A DNA stretch of 64,000 nucleotides from contig NC_089581.1 in the NCBI RefSeq assembly GCF_019320115.1, positions 66,234,033-66,298,032 on the forward strand, written 5' to 3'. Below are positions 13,196 to 23,990 of the stretch, in pieces; the stretch's first letter is position 1; each line of letters begins with the position of its first letter. The position numbers and the translations under genes were made by a program. The notes beneath the pieces are model-generated. The model was not told the origin of the DNA. It did not search any database and saw only the letters and a program-made list of their open reading frames with translations. The stretch is from Miscanthus floridulus (Eukaryota > Streptophyta > Magnoliopsida > Poales > Poaceae).

Positions 13196-14128
13196 CTACG
13201 GAGCATTGGGGGCATTATTCCTCACTGGTACATTATTGGGTTGCTGCTGGCGCTGAGCTGGTGCCTTGAACTGCTGTTGCTGCTGCTGTGCACGCTGCTG
13301 CTGCTGGTTGCGATTGAGACCTGTCTGACTTTGATAGCGCTGCTGAGGTTGAGTTTGTTGAGGGTTGGTACGGAAGCGAGAGTTGCTCCCAGATTGCTGT
13401 CCTTGAAATTTTCTCTTCTTGTCCTCCATCTGGCAGCGCTTGTTCTCAATCACTAAAGCTTTGTCCACCAGCTGCTGGAAGTTAGCAAAGGTATGGGACA
13501 ACAGCTGGTACTGGAGACCATCATTCAAGCCCTCCATAAACAGCTCATGCCTCTTTCCATCCTCGTCTACCTCAGTAGGTGCATACCGTGACAATTGTAT
13601 AAACTTGTCACGATATTCAGCAACAGTCATGCCCCCCTGCTTGAGAGCCAAGAACTCCTTCTTCTTCAGCTTCATCAGTCCTGCAGGCACATGATGAGTG
13701 CGAAAGGCACTACGGAACTCAGCCCAAGTGATGGGATTAGCTTCGGTGCGGCCGAAGTGGAATGAGTCCCACCAATCCTGTGCAGCTCCCTGCAACTGTC
13801 TAGAAGCATATAAAACTTTCTCCCTATCATCACATTGGGCAATCTCCAGTTGCCTCTCTATGGCACGTAGCCAGTCATCAGCTTGGAGTGGATCGGCAGA
13901 GTGCTTGAATACAGGTGGGTGTCCTTTCAGAAACTCTCCCCTCTTATCCCTGACATGAGGGGGTGCATTTCCATTCCCTTGCCCCATGTTCTGCATGTTC
14001 TGGGCTATCTGCTGAAGCAACTGGGTCTGCATCATCATCAGCTGCTCCATGGAGACTGGGGGTGGTGGTGGCGGTTCCTCGCCTCCCTGGTTGTTCCTCC
14101 TAGTGTTCACCATCTGTAGAGGCATCAT
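13196..14128 (-). CDS. Gag (capsid) of the Tekay-type element, ends at an in-frame TAG
   Basis: 310 codons. The annotated start at 14128 precedes a second ATG at 14113 that follows CTACAG and opens MVNTRRNNQGG, the usual start in this lineage, so the shorter form may be the real one. After a proline-rich N-terminus the retrotransposon gag domain spans about residues 65-240 (WLRAIERQLEI, AQDWWDSF, FMEGLNDGLQ). A glutamine-rich tail follows. The frame stops at TAG (13198-13196), 15 codons before the first cysteine of the nucleocapsid zinc knuckle, and stays open beyond it into pol. The stop thus separates capsid from nucleocapsid plus pol in this copy. A point mutation is the simplest explanation; programmed readthrough is possible but the position is unusual. 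Confidence 0.9.
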   Translation of the reverse strand: MMPLQMVNTRRNNQGGEEPPPPPPVSMEQLMMMQTQLLQQIAQNMQNMGQGNGNAPPHVRDKRGEFLKGHPPVFKHSADPLQADDWLRAIERQLEIAQCDDREKVLYASRQLQGAAQDWWDSFHFGRTEANPITWAEFRSAFRTHHVPAGLMKLKKKEFLALKQGGMTVAEYRDKFIQLSRYAPTEVDEDGKRHELFMEGLNDGLQYQLLSHTFANFQQLVDKALVIENKRCQMEDKKRKFQGQQSGSNSRFRTNPQQTQPQQRYQSQTGLNRNQQQQRAQQQQQQFKAPAQRQQQPNNVPVRNNAPNAP

Positions 14129-14966
14129 ATAAGTCTCACATGTCCAAGCATATAACTCTTACAAGATACTGGTGTAACAAGAGTAGGTGTAGACAAGAGA
14201 TATACGTAGGGTATGCAAGAAGATATTTGTTCTGAATTTTTCCAGCGAGTTGGATAGCAGCAGTGCTGTAAAACGAGCATATCTCAGTCTCTGTTTATCA
14301 TACGATTGCGTAGCATACCTTTCTGGAAAGCTTATGAAATTCTCTACAACTTTCGTTTAGAATACTTTTTCAGATTCCAACGTTTACTTAGTCAAATTCA
14401 GACGATAAGAAGTACTGTTCCGAAATCCTGACAGCACAGAAACCTCGACTTACAACAGTTGTATCTCACAATTTATACTAGCTATTGAGGTGATTCCAGA
14501 GCCGGAAGAAAGATGTTGAAGTCTACTTATCTCCATAAAAATTTCATGACCTTTGAGTATCTAGATTGTGAGATATGAACTGATAAAGACAGACTGTTCC
14601 GAAAGATACAGAATGGACATCATGATAAAACAAAACCCAACTATTTATTCATAATATTCCTAAACCTTAACCTTAACTAAATGACCGTGGACATGCCCAC
14701 AAGTCATCACAATCATATCAAAGATCCAAATCAAACATTATTCATAATGATAAACATCCAACCATGCAACTAACACTTGTCCAATCATTAAAAGAAAGAA
14801 ACTAAATACTCTCTCGCGTAGCTACGCGTGCTTATTACATATTTTTAAGACTCTCCTATGGGTACGGGTCGATGGTGGTACTGGTGCTGGGGTCTCCAGA
14901 CTCTCCTCTGGTCCTCGGGGGTGACTGAGCGGGTACTCCTGAATCTTCCACATCTGGACCTCCCAG
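14129..14966 (-). other. Spacer between the extra ORF and gag
   Basis: 838 bp with no gene. On the minus strand the frame of the extra ORF stays open for 36 codons past its stop, to a second TAG at 14858-14856. The rest is AT-rich. The end nearest gag reads CTCTACAG directly before ATG GTG, which looks like a 3' splice site. Confidence 0.5.
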
Positions 14967-15917
14967 CTATTGCTTCAGTGTAGCGTTCTCACGAGCCAGC
15001 TGCATGTAGGCCCTCCCCATGACATCGAGCTCGTCTAGGGCCTGATCCAAGTCAGTGTGGGTCTCAGCCAAGCACAACAGGGTAGGCCTCAGCCTCAGGT
15101 TCGCCTCTCCAAGTGGTGTAGCGATGTTGCACGTAGACTGTCCGCTCCGACGGCGGGGAAGATAGCGGTCATCCTCCCAGGCGATGTCGTCGAAGTGACG
15201 GTCACGGTTGACCATCAACGCCTGTCGAGCTGCATCCCTGATGACGGCCACACGTGTGAGCCGTGCAGTGGTGGCACGGTGGATGTAGCGCACCCGAGTC
15301 CCCTCTCGGATGTACACTTCTGTCTCCCAGAAGCCGGTGTAGTCGGGGTGGGTCCAATGCTCCGTCCTGTACTGAACAGTGCCTCCAGGGTGGTAGCGAT
15401 GCACAAGTGCGAGAAGCCTAGGGTGGTAGTAGCCATCACCCTCCAAGTCGTAGTGGATCTCCGCAGTCCATCCCTGAGCCAACGGTGCATTGTGATCATC
15501 ATCATTGTCATCATCCCCATCGTCTCCACCGTCTCCATCGTCTCCATCGTCTCCACCATCTCCACCATTACCCTCATCACCTCCATCAGCATCAGAATCA
15601 TCAGAACCATCTCCATCATCGGGGTCACCTGCTCCCTCCTGGCCACCTTGTTCCTGTACTTCCTCAGGATCTTCCTCAGAATCCTCGATCTCGATGGGCT
15701 CCTCGAACATAGGCACCTCTTCTGTTTCTTCATCCATTGGATCCTCCAGCAAGTCCTCCAGAGGTTCCCCCATGGGCACCTCCACAGGTGGTTCCTCCTC
15801 CTGGTTCCTCAGAGCTTCCACCAGATGTGCCGGGACACGCTTGCCCAAAGTGAACCTGGTCCTCCTGGTGGGCATCGGAATGGTCCTCTTGCGCGCGGTC
15901 AGCTTGGTACGGGCCAT
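14967..15917 (-). CDS. Extra ORF of the Tekay-type element: H3-tail-like N-terminus, acidic tract, coiled coil
   Basis: 316 codons on the element's sense strand, the first ORF after the primer-binding site. The N-terminus MARTKLTARKRT matches histone H3 (MARTKQTARKST) at 10 of 12 positions and keeps K4 and K9. A basic stretch runs to about residue 30. Residues 40-95 are Glu/Pro-rich and about 95-150 are almost pure Asp/Gly, giving a strongly acidic tract like those of histone chaperones. Residues 150-265 form a globular-looking region rich in aromatic residues and arginine (EIHYDLEGDGYYHPRLL, GFWETEVYIREGTRVRYIH) that I do not recognise. The end is heptad-like (LDQALDELDVMGRAYMQLA). It has no protease, polymerase or integrase motif. 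It is intact although no catalytic function is apparent, so it is probably maintained by use. A role in chromatin contact is inferred only from the H3-like tail and the chromodomain in the same element. Confidence 0.8.
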   Translation of the reverse strand: MARTKLTARKRTIPMPTRRTRFTLGKRVPAHLVEALRNQEEEPPVEVPMGEPLEDLLEDPMDEETEEVPMFEEPIEIEDSEEDPEEVQEQGGQEGAGDPDDGDGSDDSDADGGDEGNGGDGGDDGDDGDGGDDGDDDNDDDHNAPLAQGWTAEIHYDLEGDGYYHPRLLALVHRYHPGGTVQYRTEHWTHPDYTGFWETEVYIREGTRVRYIHRATTARLTRVAVIRDAARQALMVNRDRHFDDIAWEDDRYLPRRRSGQSTCNIATPLGEANLRLRPTLLCLAETHTDLDQALDELDVMGRAYMQLARENATLKQ

Positions 15918-16079
15918 CTATAAGAATGAAAAGGTTGAGTATTAGAACAAAATAATTTTTGGCAATGGATAAAGAACAGAATATAAGCAAAAATTTTATA
16001 GCAAATTAAAGTAGTAAAATAAAGATAATGTGATCCTAGAAACGTCCATTTCTAACTAGGTTGTTCGTCCTACAGTCAG

Positions 16080-16097
16080 TTATAGCTTTGATACCAA
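16080..16097 (-). other. Primer-binding site of the Tekay-type element
   Basis: On the minus strand, two bases after the 5' LTR, the sequence TTGGTATCAAAGC resembles the initiator-Met tRNA complement (TGGTATCAGAGC) with one difference. This fixes the element as minus-strand, with its 5' LTR at 16100-19122. Confidence 0.85.
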
Positions 16098-16099
16098 TT

Positions 16100-19000
16100 T
16101 GTCGCACCCAATTTTGCAAAGCAAAACCAAGTACTCATATATGTGCGCCCAGGATGTCCAAACACACACATATATCACAAATTGCAGTAGTATCAAAGTA
16201 AAGTACTTATTACATCGCATATCTCATCATAAAGTTAAATACAAAGTTTGCTCGAAGGCAAAATTATTACAAACACAGCGGAAAAACTAGTCCATCTGCC
16301 ACAGGGACTCCAACTGGTGAACGTCTTCCTAGTAGTCCTGGACATCCTCTGGAAACTCTTCATATCCATTATCTGTTACCCATCCGGGATTTTCATTTGA
16401 TGTAAAGCAAGTGTAAGCTCACCATGCTTAGCAAGTATAACAAAGGGATCTATGAGGCTCAAATAGGCTTGACACTGTTTGACTGCGGTTCGCAATTTTA
16501 ATTGATTAATTTTTTAGCAACCTGAATTACTACTTTAATGGACAGTCCCAAATCCCAAGTGGTATTAAAGCATCATCCAGCTTTGTCTCAATTCCCAACC
16601 ATCCACCATCCACAGTAACCACTAATCTCGAAGGATCTAGACCGCTCGTATCCGTGAGCACGGCTGTTATAACAGGTTAATTATTTCTGCAGAAATTGTA
16701 CATCTTTACCCACCGAGCCGTGATTCCCAATGCCGGGGTTCGCGAGACCCACTACACCTCTTCCCAGGAAGTGTGGCAGAGTTTCACTATGAAACCCTTA
16801 GCTAGTTGCACTAACAAGTCGTAGCTACAAAGGAATGGCACACGTGGGCATCGCAGCACGGTGCACACCCTAACAGAAAAAGGAAAGATACCCTCTTACC
16901 CCTTACTGGAGCTACAGACGAGCTAGTACAAACTAGATAATAGGTTAAAGTCAGAGCCATTTGACACTCGGGGTTGTACGGTCCCTCCTGGGTTGCCGCT
17001 TCAGGATAAAGTCCTTATGGAGAGGCACTAGAGTACTCAACCCCGTACTCTAGCCCCCTATCTGTTGCTAAAAAGTTCCATTTTATCACATTGCATATAG
17101 TCTTTAAATATGTTTAACAATTACTTCATGTTAAGCGCTGCAGCATCTATCCAAAATACCTACCCAATAAACCCAGGTTTTCAAGGATATGTGGTACAAT
17201 GAATCATCTAGGTAAAGTCCTTAAAGGCAATTCAAATTAAACTCATGCATGAATGTAAGTGGTAGTAGTTCATAGGTAACAAGGGGCCTTTGGTACACTT
17301 GCCTTCCTCAAAGTCGTCCTGGGAGTACTACTAATCCTGCTGGGGGTCCTCAGTCACCTCGAATGGCTCACCCTCTAATCGTGATCCAATCATCAATCAA
17401 GCATCATTCCAATCATTACATGCATACAAGATAGAACTCTATTAGAACAGTACACCAAACAGTGAAAACATATGTTGAAAAGCTTACAGATCTGTTCTAC
17501 GCATTTCTACGAACACATGAGCGAAAGAATCACTCAAATCGGACTTAAAACGTGAAAGTTATGCATGAAATAAGATGTAATGGCAATTCTGTAAATAAAC
17601 TAACCTATTTTTGAATTAAAATAATTAAAAATCTGAATTTAAATGAAATCTGGACCGGGCTTACTATTTCTGGAAACTTCAGGGACTTGAATGAATAAAA
17701 ATAGGACTAAATAAAAATTAGTTTGAACTGGACTGGACCGCGGGTTGATTTCTGGAAAAAGCGGGGGCTTTTCTGCAAAACGCGCTCGGTTGACTGGGGT
17801 TTGACCCGACGGCTGACCGGGCTGCTGACTCATCGACACGCGGTGGCTGTTCATTGGGCGCGGTACACCACGCGGGCGTGGGCGCGCTGACGTGGGCGCT
17901 GACGCGGCCACGGTGGACTGAGTCCACGGTCCGCTGTGGACCGAACCGGTACCAGCTGATCTGGACCGTGCCTTGATGATCGGACGGCACAGGGTGAGAT
18001 CCAGGCGATGGCTCGCCGGGGAAGAAAGAAAGGCCGGCGGCGCCATGGCCGGTGCGCCGGGACCTCGGGCTACGGCTCCCTAGGGCGCCAAAACAAAAGC
18101 TGAGAGCATGGGAAAATGGAGGGGCTCACCGTGAGTCGCCGGGAAGGGAACGCGGCGTTCGGGATGAGCTCCAGACGCGGTGTCGACGGCGGCGGGGCTC
18201 TGTAGAGAGAAAGAGAGCACGGGTGAGGGCATGGCCGGGCCAAACAGCGCCAAAATGCAAAATGGAAAGTACCTACGGGCGCGGGAAGATCCGGCGAAGC
18301 TTCGGGTGGCCTTGGCGTCGGCGTTCGCGCTCGGAAGGGGGAGGCTCTCACCGGCGGCGGGGCTCTCAGTAGCGGGCAGAGGATGGGGAGAGAAGGCGGG
18401 GTCGGCTCGGGGTTTTATAGGCCGGGTGTGCGCGGAAATAAGGAAGGGAAGCAGGGAGGGGCTCGGCACCTTCCTAACGGCGCCGGTGATTTCCATCGGG
18501 GACGCGCCATCGGTGGCCGAAGAAAGGAAAACGCCGAGGAAGAAAAGGAAGCTCGGGGAAGAAGAAAGGAAAGAAGAAAGGGCGCTGACCGGTGGGGTCG
18601 GAGCGCAGCGAGAGAGAAAGGGAGAGGGCGAGCGTCGCGGTGAGGCCAAGCAGGCCGCACGGTGCAGTCGCGCGAAGCGGGCCGCAGCGAAGCGTGCGCG
18701 CGCGGGGGTGGCCAGCTGGGCCGCGTGCGGTGCGGGCCGGCGCGGGAAAGAAACAGCGGCCCAAGCGAGCAGGCCGCTGGGACAGACCAGCGGGAGGAGG
18801 AGGGGAAAAGGCTGGGCTAGCTGGGCCAGAAGGTGTCTTTCTCTCTTTTTTTTCAAATCAAATGTTTGTCAAATTCTATTTTCTCCATTTTCATTTTTAA
18901 GCCAAATTCAAATAAGTTTTGAATACAAATTCCAAAACTTCTAGCCCTACACTCAATCAAAACCCATATGACTCGGCATGAATGCAACAAACAAGTTTCT

Positions 19001-19122
19001 AAACTTATAGTTTATTTTATTTATTCAATATTTATTATTTGGCCTAAGTTAAAAATACCTAGAAAATGTAATAAATGCTAAGAATTAATTGCTAATTTGT
19101 GGTAAAAATTTTGGGTGTTACA
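16100..19122 (-). repeat. 5' LTR of the Tekay-type element
   Basis: 3,023 bp with TGTCGCACCC and GTGTTACA ends, followed on the right by the CCAAG duplication. The promoter should lie at the GC-rich part near 18420. Downstream of it about 2.3 kb would be transcribed as R-U5, an unusually long leader with several GT donor-like sites (for example GGTGAGC near 18123-18129 on the minus strand). Confidence 0.95.
18413..18419 (-). promoter_or_regulatory. LTR TATA box
   Basis: Minus-strand TATAAAA inside CGGCCTATAAAACCCC, in a GC-rich context and conserved in the other LTR at 8968-8974. Transcription would start about 30 bp downstream, near 18385. Confidence 0.65.
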
Positions 19123-19127
19123 CCAAG
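19123..19127. repeat. Target-site duplication, right copy (CCAAG)
   Basis: Matches 6650-6654 exactly. Confidence 0.95.
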
Positions 19128-22100
19128 ATCGTAGTGATTCAACACAACACATCATCCATTACAACATTTCATAAGTAGCATTCGGATTACATCCATCAGA
19201 GTTTAAATAAAATATTACAAACCAAGTTTGAGTGTGCGGAAGCAACATAGTTTAGTACAAAACATCATAGTTTTCAATTACATTGCCAAGTCTGAGTCAT
19301 GTCCCACAAAAGCATTATCAGGTACGAGAACTAGTAGAGACCACGCCCAATGGTCTAGTCTTCATCCCCAGCTAGGAGAAGGTAGTACTTGCAACAACCA
19401 AAGTAGAACTGGTCATCTGTAACAGGTGGGAGATAAACCCTGAGTACGAGAAGGTACTCAGCTAGACTTACCCGTCAAAACCAGAAATAAAAGACATCAA
19501 GGATCATGCAAGGCTTTTCAGGTGGGCTAGCTTGACACAGTTGCATAAAAGAGCTTATGATTATAGTAACCAATTTAACCTTAGCATCAAGCTTAACATC
19601 ATTTACCTGTCCACTAGATTAGCACCTGTACTAGAGCACTCACTTATTAGGAGCAAACAATATTAACCATAGCAGGTATAATAAGGCTGTCATCATCATA
19701 TCATCATTTCCGAACCATTATGTTATTAAGTGTATCTACTTTGGAGATAAGCCCATCAAGTTCTCACTAACCGGGAGAGACGGTGACACGAATCGAATTA
19801 CAACTCAGCTGAGGGGGTATTCCTAACTCTCACCCTGGCATACTTAGCAAGGGTAGCCGTGGGTCACCTTTGGGACATCTCAGGAACCAAATTCGCAGGT
19901 TTGATCAGCGCCAGCACTCTCAGGGATTACCCTTCTGCCAGGACGATCAGGACTTTTAAATCACCTGCCCTTGGACTCACGCCTACGGCTCCCTTCCGAG
20001 GCGCACTTTATACTTATCAACTCCCGGCCTGAGGTGAGCTACTCGGCTTCGCGGTCGGTCATCGGACACGGCCAACTAAGAGAGAGGCATGCGTTTAACA
20101 TGAACAGGAAAGGCTCCAAGAATCAGTCCTTAAGTGACACAGACAGAGTCACTGCAAACCGGCAAGCCTCCGTCCGGTCTTCATTTCAAATTAAGACTGG
20201 TTCTTTTCCACGATAGCAAATATAGCCAACCGTGCCACATGTATATTCCTATATCTCGCAGGTGATAGGAAATCACCCAACTTCTACCATGTTTAAGCAG
20301 GGCTAAGCACTACACGAGCCTGAGCTACATAGGATTCAGGGTAACAATATTTGGACAAGGATTGGGTAACCAATGCAGCAATTGTTTGCATCCAACACCT
20401 AAACTTAATGCAACAATATATATATGTAACAATAATACTATAACTACATTTCGGAAATTAGGAGGCTTAATATGCTCTGGGGCTTGCCTTTCACAAAGTT
20501 GCAAGGACGGTGGTCCGGGCACTCAACGGCGACCTCGTTTGGCACTTCTCCTGAAGGCTGCACCTCCTGAACCTCCGGTGTCGGATGCTGCTGCTCGCTC
20601 GGTTCCTCGAATTCCAGCAGTGTTACTCCCTCCGGTACACCTATTGCATGCCAATGCACGAGATAAATATCATGGATGCATAAGGAATGACATGATGCTC
20701 ATGATGAATGAATCACAGTAAGTGTTTACGAAAGCATCACTGGACACTCGTTTACCGAGTACAATAGCTCTATTCAAATCACTTTAAGCATGTATCTAAC
20801 TTAACTTAAAGAACAAGATCAACTTACCTAACTTGCATAACCTAAGATAAAGATGCTCATCTTCGGTTAAAGGCCTAACACCTAGGAACATTACCACAAC
20901 TTAGAAATAGTAAAGGTATACATAATTTAACATTTAAAGTTTCATATGCATACAAGTAGTCCCTTAATTCAATCACAACCAAAGTTCTACAATTCCAATT
21001 GACTTGTATGAGGACATTCTGGAAAGCTTATGAAATTCTCTACAAATCAATTGTAAACAGCAAAGCGTGATTCTTACGTTAACCAAATCAATTTCCAGTA
21101 AACCTAGAATCTGTCCAGAAATGATAGGGTTACTAACTTAATTATTTAATGATGATGCAAAAGCATAATTTGATCAAACCAAGTTAACCAACTTGTTGCA
21201 CATACCAGAGAAACACTAGAAAGTATAGTGCCAACTTCTAAATAATTTATTTAATATCCTTTTCCAATTTATTTGGTTAATTAGGTGATTAAAGCAATAT
21301 ATAGTAAAACTATTCATAAAAATCTACAAAAATTACAGTAGCTATCTCATGCTTCACATAGACTACCATAAAAATTTCAAAGCCATTGAGCAAGCAGAAC
21401 TTGCTGTATCCAAAATAACAAGTGGTATGTCCATTTTTTAGCATAATTAGGAAACCCTAATGAAAAGTGTCAAGCAATAGATTTCACATTTTTCCTAGCA
21501 TCATTCTAGCATAAGAACCTTACTCACCAAATTTTACCTATACTGGATCTATAGAAAAATTATGAAAATTCACACAAGATCCATCTATTGATAAAAAGAA
21601 ATTCTATAACTCAAAAACTATACATGCACTAGCTCTGAAATTTTAACCAGAGATTCTACTAAGCAATAATAGATTACCCACAAAATTTCATCATTTTTGG
21701 ACCAAAAAACTCAAGATAAAATTCAAACAAGTTTGCATGTATCCAAAAACACATTTCAAAGTCCTATTTAATTTATCCAGAATTTCTAAAACATGTGCTC
21801 ATATAATATTTTTATTAAATACTAGACAATACTAGGAACTCAACAAAATTAGAACCATAACATTTGGATCTATATACTAGGAAATACATATTTTTGAATA
21901 TCAACACAAATCTGTGAAATAATAAAGCAAAACAAAATAAGGAAACAAATCACAGCCACTGTTGGGCCGGCCCGAAGGAACGGCGGCCCATGACGCGTGC
22001 GCAAGCGGCCCAGCCACTCGGCATGGCCCAGGCTGGCGGCCTCCTCAGCAGCAACGACTGACAAAGGGACCTACGCATCAGTGAGAGAAACAGGGGAGGA

Positions 22101-23628
22101 GGAACGGCCGGTGGCGTTGTTCGTCGCCGGCGGCTTCTCCGCGCGAAGGCAACGATGCCAACACGTTCACCTCACCCAAGCAAACCTAGAGGAACCATCC
22201 ATTGTAGCTAATGATGCAGCTAGAGGGGGTGGTGACTAGCACGGCGGCGCACGGCCACGGCAGGGCTAGCTCCGGCGAGCTGACGGCGTCGCAGCCCCGA
22301 ACGGTGACCCTTCGAGCTTCCTCAGTACTCCTAGGACCTAGCGCGAGATAGAGGAGGGATGGCAAGGGACTCAAGCAGCACGGCCGCATGCGAGCTCGAC
22401 CGGCGGCGGTCATGGCGACTCGGTGGAGCCGCCTACGCAGTGAGCTCTACCTAGCGCGAAAAAGCGATGATGGTGAGGTCGCGGACGTGGAGGAACACAC
22501 GGAGGTGCTGTGGCTGGGAGGAATCGGACCAAGGCGCTCAGTGGAGGTGGATTTTTGGCTCGGCGGCTTCGGCGTTCCAGCGGAGCTACGGCGAGTGCGT
22601 CGGGCAGGCGTGGGGTGGCTTCAAGACGCGGCTGGCCGTGCCAGGGCATCCACGGCGCATGGCCTGTGCGCTCAGGCGAGCGGCGACGGGTGGCACCATG
22701 CGGCATCGTCTTTCTGAACCGGTCGGCCACGTTCACTGAACGTTTTCTGAAAACGGCGATTCAGTGTTTGATGATCATGACTGACAGCGCCAATTCATCG
22801 TGTCAATACGGCTCAACCAATGATCCTTTGCAAAAACGGTGTTCAAGAAAAATGTAGATGTACCATCCAGCTACAATTTCTTTTCAAGGACCATGATCTA
22901 ATTCGCCATGGATAAGCAGTTACATCAAGCCAAAGATTGCTCAATCACACTAAAATTGCAGTCATGACTTAGAATATTTTTCATTGTTGCAACCAGCATG
23001 TAATTCTGACTTGTGGGCCATGTTTGAGCATGTTCCACACATTTTCATGAGTTGGCCATAAAACAACTTTTGTTCCTTAATAAATTAGCTACAACTTTTG
23101 TAAAGAGTGTACAGCCATGCAAGGTTTCTAAGTTGGTCTTTTGAATCAGTCAAACATTGACACTCCAAGGGTCAATTCTAGTCAAACCTTCACTTGAGGG
23201 CATTTTGGTCATTTTGATCTACATGAACAATGTCCCAACAAGTAACCTAAGTGTAGTTAAGGTGTAATAGACCATGATCAACCACTTTACAAAATTGTTA
23301 TACCACTTCTAAAGATCACATGTGATAAAGAAATTAAAACAAGCAATTCATTCATATGTTTCAATTCCATGTTTCACATGTTTCATGACCTTGTGGTTAT
23401 TTTATACGTGTCACATTTCTACCATGTTGCCATGTTTCATGGTATAAGAAACTCAGGTTGCATTCACATGTTACACCATTACTATTCACAACACTCAAGT
23501 ATGAAACATACACAATTGGAAAATGTTGCATATGCATGTTTCAGTAACAAAGGCATGATGAGATAGATGATGCACATGTTTATGAAATGAAATGCAATTA
23601 GTAGGAGCCAAACACCTAGGGTGTTACA
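19128..23628 (-). repeat. Main part of the interrupted solo LTR, no gene
   Basis: No coding potential is supported across these 4.5 kb. A sequence around 19430-19475, with paired 'gagtac' motifs before 'acccg', is the inverted counterpart of 61705-61760 in the solo LTR at the right end of the window. Position 21960 to 22740 is a GC-rich patch with only spurious ORFs. Confidence 0.65.
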
Positions 23629-23990
23629 AAAACCTTCTCCCTTCTCCTACTTAAGGAAAAGGGAACAACAGTTAGGGAAGGACGCGCCGATCGAGGAAGC
23701 TGGAATGATGGAGCGAGAATTTCTCTCTTTTCACAGATAAGACGTGCCCTAATCGATGAGATGTGCTCTGCCCGATAGAATGGCTCCTGATCAGAAGGGA
23801 CATGGCCTTGCCATGGCCCACCACTACCGCACAATCAACCACTACCACACGATGGGCACCGGAACCGAAGCACCACTACACGCGGGCGGCTCTGCACTTT
23901 CCAAGGCTAGACCTAGAAGAACCCAAATGACAGGTAAGGATAGACACCAAATGATAGGTAAGGAAGCGAAGGGGCGCCCCATGTAGGCCA
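23629..23990 (+). other. Element A internal 3' end, upstream of the antisense gene
   Basis: This resumes A after the nested insertions. On the minus strand it would be the promoter/5' region of the antisense gene, but I see no convincing TATA box. A purine-rich run at 23957-23974 (GGTAAGGAAGCGAAGGGG) is a possible polypurine tract before the 3' LTR. Confidence 0.45.

Larger units (their letters stand above)
6655..19122 (-). mobile_element. Complete Tekay/Del-type chromovirus (Gypsy), minus strand
   Basis: A 12,468-bp element with two LTRs of 3,022 and 3,023 bp, a Met-tRNA-type primer-binding site, an extra 5' ORF, gag, a full pol with C-terminal chromodomain and a polypurine tract. It is flanked by an exact 5-bp duplication CCAAG (6650-6654 and 19123-19127). 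By eye the LTRs differ at roughly 33 positions plus one length change in a T run, mostly transitions, so about 1.1%. At the rate commonly used for grass LTRs (1.3e-8 per site per year) this is about 0.4 million years. One in-frame TAG lies inside gag, so this copy may be defective or may use readthrough. Long LTRs plus a chromodomain after the integrase place it in the Tekay/Del lineage. Confidence 0.95.
6513..23628 (-). mobile_element. Solo LTR of about 4.6 kb (interrupted by a Tekay-type element)
   Basis: Outside the inserted chromovirus, the sequence 6513-6654 plus 19128-23628 is a single LTR-like unit. It begins TGTAACA and ends TGTTACA on the plus strand, a perfect 7-bp inverted terminus. 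The flanks are AAAAT (6508-6512) and AAAAC (23629-23633), a target duplication with one mismatch. On the minus strand it starts TGTAACACCCTAGGTGTTT and ends GGTTCTGTTACA. This closely parallels the solo LTR at 58595-62182 and suggests a related chromovirus family. No internal coding region is seen, hence solo LTR. A GC-rich patch lies at about 21960-22740; the rest is AT-rich non-coding sequence. Confidence 0.7.

Noticed and set aside
15057..15923. Plus-strand ORF of 288 codons
   Set aside because: Antisense shadow of the extra ORF; open because of the Asp/Gly codon repeats.
22388..22857. ORFs of 90-115 codons in a GC-rich patch of the solo LTR
   Set aside because: Open in several frames on both strands, no domain; compositional artefact.
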